Shown here: positions 9,018 to 11,341 of the stretch, piece by piece | Layout: every line of letters begins with the position of its first letter | Numbering within the stretch: the stretch's first letter is position 1 | Assembly: GCA_023249835.1 (NCBI GenBank) | Contig: JAHFBY010000019.1 | Span: 1 to 11,341, forward strand | Direction: 5' to 3' | DNA length: 11,341 nt | Origin: Elusimicrobiota bacterium | GTDB taxonomy: Bacteria; Elusimicrobiota; Elusimicrobia; 2-02-FULL-39-32 | The notes under the pieces: generated by a model | What the model saw: only the letters and a program-made list of their open reading frames with translations | What the model was told of the DNA's origin: nothing | Databases searched by the model: none | Made by a program: the position numbers and the translations under genes

Positions 9018-9392
9018 GTTTTTCAACACAATTTTTGATACTTTTTCCCGCAGAACTTTATCGTCAAATGGCTTAGACAAATAATCGTATGCGCCAAAAA
9101 GATGCGCATCTTGAACCGTTGCCGCGTCCGTCAAAGATGTTACAATAATGACCGGGATATGCATCGTCTGCGGGTTTGACTTTACTCTCCGACAAACCGT
9201 AATACCGTCAATATCAGGAAGCATGATATCCAACAATATTAGCGCAGGGTTCTGCTCTTGCGCCAACTTCATCACGTCCGCCCCATTTTGACAGGAGATA
9301 ACATCGTACCCTGTTTTTTCCAAAACTGTTCCGATATACTCCAAAATAGACGGCTCGTCATCAACGATCAAAATTTTTATTTTGGATTCCAT
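9006..9392 (-). CDS. Stand-alone response-regulator receiver (CheY-like)
   Basis: 128-residue single receiver domain with no output domain, predicted cytoplasmic. The pattern is complete: D11/D12 acidic pair, phospho-acceptor D55 in LILLDIMLPD, T85 in IIVTSL and K107 in LSKPF, so it should be phosphorylatable. It resembles the PleD/Spo0F-type receivers that act through protein contacts or phosphorelays. The ATG at 9392 lies 6 nt after the stop of the adenylyltransferase-rhodanese gene, so the two are probably translated in sequence. The only SD-like element is GAGG about 12 nt upstream, inside the preceding coding sequence, which fits translational coupling. No cognate histidine kinase is in the window. 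It could serve the HD-GYP regulator or an unlinked kinase; the sequence does not tell. Confidence 0.92.
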   Translation of the reverse strand: MESKIKILIVDDEPSILEYIGTVLEKTGYDVISCQNGADVMKLAQEQNPALILLDIMLPDIDGITVCRRVKSNPQTMHIPVIIVTSLTDAATVQDAHLFGAYDYLSKPFDDKVLREKVSKIVLKNSPQ

Positions 9393-9398
9393 GGCAGT

Positions 9399-10550
9399 TT
9401 AATACCTCGCCAGACTTGGATCAATTTCTCTAGCCCACGCATCTATACCGCCCTTAACGTTTTTAATTTTTTTAAACCCAAAATTTTTAAGCATCTGACA
9501 AGCCTTTAAACTCCTCATTCCAGATTTACAGTGCACCATAATTTCATCCGCGGTGTCCAATTCATGGAGATGGTCTTTTAGAGAACTGAGCGGCATAAGC
9601 TTTGACATAGTCAAATGCACGATATCGTATTCCTCCTGCTCCCGTACATCTAAGACCACAATTTTTTTGCCGTTTGCGTCCAGTATATTTTTGAGTTCCT
9701 GAACCGTAATCTCGTCCTTTTCTTCAACGCCAGCCTCCGCACCTCTGCTGGGGACAATGCCGCAGAACTGCTCGTAATCGATCAATTCCTTAATTGTTGG
9801 GTTTTTTCCGCAAACCGGACAATCGGGATCTTTATTTAACTTCACTTCCCTAAACTTCATCTCCATAGCGTTAAAAAGCACCAAACGACCAACCAACAGG
9901 TCTCCCTTCCCAATAATAAATTTAATTGCTTCCGTGGCCTGCATAATACCAATTAGGCCGGGCAGTATACCTAAAACGCCTCCTTCCGCACAAGAAGGAA
10001 CCATGCCAGGGGGCGGCGGCTCTGGATAAAGACATCGATAGCAAGGACCTTCCGGAGTTTTAAATACAGTAGCTTGACCGTCAAATCGAAAAATACTCCC
10101 ATAAATCAACGGTTTGTTAGCCAATACACAGGCATCATTAACCAAATAACGCGTTGGAAAATTGTCCGTGCCATCGATTATCACATCGTAATCTTTCACA
10201 ATGCCGGCTATATTATCACGGGATAAACGCAAGTTATAGAGATTGACTTTGACCTCGGGATTAATGGACCCTATACGATCCCTAGCGGATTCAATTTTTA
10301 ATCTGCCGACATCCGCCGTGCCATGTATAACCTGACGCTGTAAATTGGAAAAATCCACCCTGTCAAAATCTACTAATCCCAATACGCCTACGCCTGCTGC
10401 CGCAAGATAAAGTCCTAAAGGCGATCCAAGCCCCCCCGCGCCTATCAATAAAATTTTTGCCCGGAGCAGTTTTTCTTGCCCGTCTACCCCCACCTCGGGC
10501 ATAATTAAATGTCGGGAATACCTTTGAATTTGATCATTCGTTAAAGCCAT
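9399..10550 (-). CDS. moeB: MoeB/ThiF-family adenylyltransferase fused to a rhodanese domain
   Basis: 383-residue E1-like enzyme. Members adenylate the C-terminal Gly-Gly of a ubiquitin-like sulfur carrier (MoaD, ThiS or CysO type), and the rhodanese part can deliver persulfide sulfur to form the thiocarboxylate. The adenylation domain (about 1-255) has RYSRH at 10-14, nucleotide loop GAGGLGSP at 37-44, D61/D63, R72, K85 and D129 in DGTDNF. Structural zinc cysteines are C170, C173, C244 and C247; C187 (PSCAEGGVLG) matches the conserved MoeB/ThiF cysteine. The rhodanese domain (about 280-378) has active-site loop CKSGMRS, C341 being the persulfide cysteine. This is the architecture of eukaryotic MOCS3/Uba4 and mycobacterial MoeZ. 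A strong SD AAGGAG precedes the ATG. It follows the HAD phosphatase by 32 nt and precedes the receiver by 6 nt. Which carrier it serves (molybdopterin, thiamine, cysteine, tRNA thiolation) cannot be read from this window. Confidence 0.92.
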   Translation of the reverse strand: MALTNDQIQRYSRHLIMPEVGVDGQEKLLRAKILLIGAGGLGSPLGLYLAAAGVGVLGLVDFDRVDFSNLQRQVIHGTADVGRLKIESARDRIGSINPEVKVNLYNLRLSRDNIAGIVKDYDVIIDGTDNFPTRYLVNDACVLANKPLIYGSIFRFDGQATVFKTPEGPCYRCLYPEPPPPGMVPSCAEGGVLGILPGLIGIMQATEAIKFIIGKGDLLVGRLVLFNAMEMKFREVKLNKDPDCPVCGKNPTIKELIDYEQFCGIVPSRGAEAGVEEKDEITVQELKNILDANGKKIVVLDVREQEEYDIVHLTMSKLMPLSSLKDHLHELDTADEIMVHCKSGMRSLKACQMLKNFGFKKIKNVKGGIDAWAREIDPSLARY

Positions 10551-10582
10551 TAGTTTCTCCTTATATTTGTTATCAATAAAAA

Positions 10583-11227
10583 TTATTCCACAATATACCG
10601 CAAACTTTCAAATGTATCAATCATATAATCTGGATTAAGTTTAGCCAGTATATCCCGGCTTTTATATCCGTATGTTACTGCGCAAGTCTTAACCCCAGCG
10701 GACTGGCCGGCCAAAATATCCGTTACTCCGTCTCCAACAATCAAACAAAACTGCGCCTCTACGCCGCAGGCTTCCAACGATTTAAAAATAGGTTCAGGAT
10801 GAGGCTTTCTCTCTAAAGTTGAGTCTCCCCCCAATACCAACTCAAAATTATCCCATATCCCATATTTTTTTAAAATACGGTCCGCCATTACTTTAGGCTT
10901 ATTGCTAACTATCACCATTTTTTTACTCTGGAAAAATTGCAACGTATCCAGCACTCCAGGATACATTGGAGATCCATCTACGCAGTGCAATCCATAATGC
11001 TCCATAAAAATATCCGCGGCCTTTTGCAGGAATTTAGAGTCTTCCCTGCCCGAGGCTCGGCTCAACAAGCTGTGCACCCCATCGCCAATACATTCCCTAA
11101 CCTGGTCCGCACTTAACTGCGGTAACGCCAAACAACTTAAGGTGTGGTTAAGCGAGGTTTTAATATCTCCGGCAGAATCCACCAGAGTGCCGTCTAAATC
11201 AAAGATCAATAATGAAACTTGCGTCAT
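10583..11227 (-). CDS. gph: HAD-superfamily hydrolase, phosphoglycolate phosphatase-like
   Basis: 214-residue soluble HAD phosphatase of usual Gph length. Motif I DLDGTLVDS supplies nucleophile D10 and acid/base D12. Motif II is VSNK with S108. Motif III is K141 in RKPHP. Motif IV is GDGVTD with D166 and D170. An alpha-helical cap lies between about residues 18 and 85. Gph-type enzymes remove phosphate from 2-phosphoglycolate, formed from DNA-repair ends or oxygenase activity, but close relatives (pyrophosphatase PpaX, nucleotide phosphatases) share these motifs, so the substrate is a family-level inference. Motif I begins at residue 9, which requires a start at or very near 11227. No SD is present, and the predicted transcript start leaves only about 12 nt of leader. 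Probably first gene of an operon with the MoeB-rhodanese gene 32 nt downstream. Confidence 0.88.
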   Translation of the reverse strand: MTQVSLLIFDLDGTLVDSAGDIKTSLNHTLSCLALPQLSADQVRECIGDGVHSLLSRASGREDSKFLQKAADIFMEHYGLHCVDGSPMYPGVLDTLQFFQSKKMVIVSNKPKVMADRILKKYGIWDNFELVLGGDSTLERKPHPEPIFKSLEACGVEAQFCLIVGDGVTDILAGQSAGVKTCAVTYGYKSRDILAKLNPDYMIDTFESLRYIVE

Positions 11228-11245
11228 AATTAATGTAAGAAATTT

Positions 11246-11274
11246 ATTTTACCATGTCCGGCAATACATGACAA
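11246..11274 (-). promoter_or_regulatory. Probable promoter of gph-moeB-receiver operon
   Basis: On the minus strand, TTGTCA (11269-11274) and TAAAAT (11246-11251) are separated by 17 nt, each one mismatch from consensus. The expected start near 11239 gives a very short leader to the ATG at 11227. The spacer holds a CATGT-N8-ACATG inverted repeat (11253-11270), a possible operator. Confidence 0.6.
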
Positions 11275-11283
11275 GGCCACAGC

Positions 11284-11320
11284 TTGACAAAAGCGGACAT
11301 GAATGATAATCTACATTCAT
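11284..11320 (+). promoter_or_regulatory. Possible divergent plus-strand promoter with inverted repeat
   Basis: A perfect TTGACA (11284-11289) is followed by GATAAT (11305-11310, 15-nt spacing) or TAATCT (11307-11312, 17-nt spacing). The perfect inverted repeat ATGAATG-N8-CATTCAT (11299-11320) covers the -10 region. An ATG ACT GAA at 11332 could begin a plus-strand gene, but only ten bases of it are in the window and no SD is clear. Confidence 0.3.
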
Positions 11321-11341
11321 TAATAAAGACCATGACTGAAA

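Noticed and set aside
1..11341. CRISPR array, insertion sequence, prophage or defence island
   Set aside because: I found no regularly spaced repeats, transposase, integrase, terminal inverted repeats or target duplications; coding content is housekeeping and signalling.

Overview
All supported genes lie on the minus strand, so biological order runs from the right edge to the left. The window looks like a bacterial chromosome of moderate to low G+C. It has a bacterial RNA polymerase beta/beta-prime gene pair, Shine-Dalgarno (SD) sites on most genes, sigma70-type promoters, and a tRNA whose CCA end is not encoded. The beta-prime subunit carries a long SI3-like insertion in its trigger loop, which Gram-positive and Thermus enzymes lack. 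It also has a short Bacteroidetes-like insertion near the bridge helix. Both point to a Gram-negative FCB/PVC-type lineage. An uncultured group such as Omnitrophota would fit, but that is a low-confidence guess from the feel of the sequence.

Right part (11341 to about 9000): a promoter region, possibly divergent, precedes a phosphoglycolate-phosphatase-like HAD hydrolase. Next come a MoeB/ThiF-type E1-like adenylyltransferase fused to a rhodanese domain, and a stand-alone response-regulator receiver. Spacings of 32 and 6 nt suggest one operon that links cofactor/sulfur-carrier chemistry to a receiver protein.

Middle (about 9000 to 7511): a tRNA-Phe(GAA) with its own plausible promoter, then a strong promoter, then a leader of about 180 nt before a receiver + HD-GYP response regulator, a probable c-di-GMP phosphodiesterase. 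The leader ends in a two-tier hairpin followed by eight U, directly upstream of the SD. A smaller hairpin competes for one arm of it. This looks like transcription attenuation and is the most interesting non-coding structure here.

Left part (7463 to 1): a promoter with perfect consensus hexamers (TTGACA, N18, TATAAT) drives rpoB and rpoC, which are separated by 14 nt. The usual upstream ribosomal genes rplJ and rplL are absent; the HD-GYP regulator sits there instead. The rifampicin-binding cluster of RpoB looks wild type. RpoC is cut by the left window edge, with roughly 200-250 C-terminal residues missing.

I saw no CRISPR array, mobile element, toxin or defence genes, and no gene-free stretch over 300 bases. 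The window is mostly housekeeping; the novelty is in gene arrangement and the regulatory leader.
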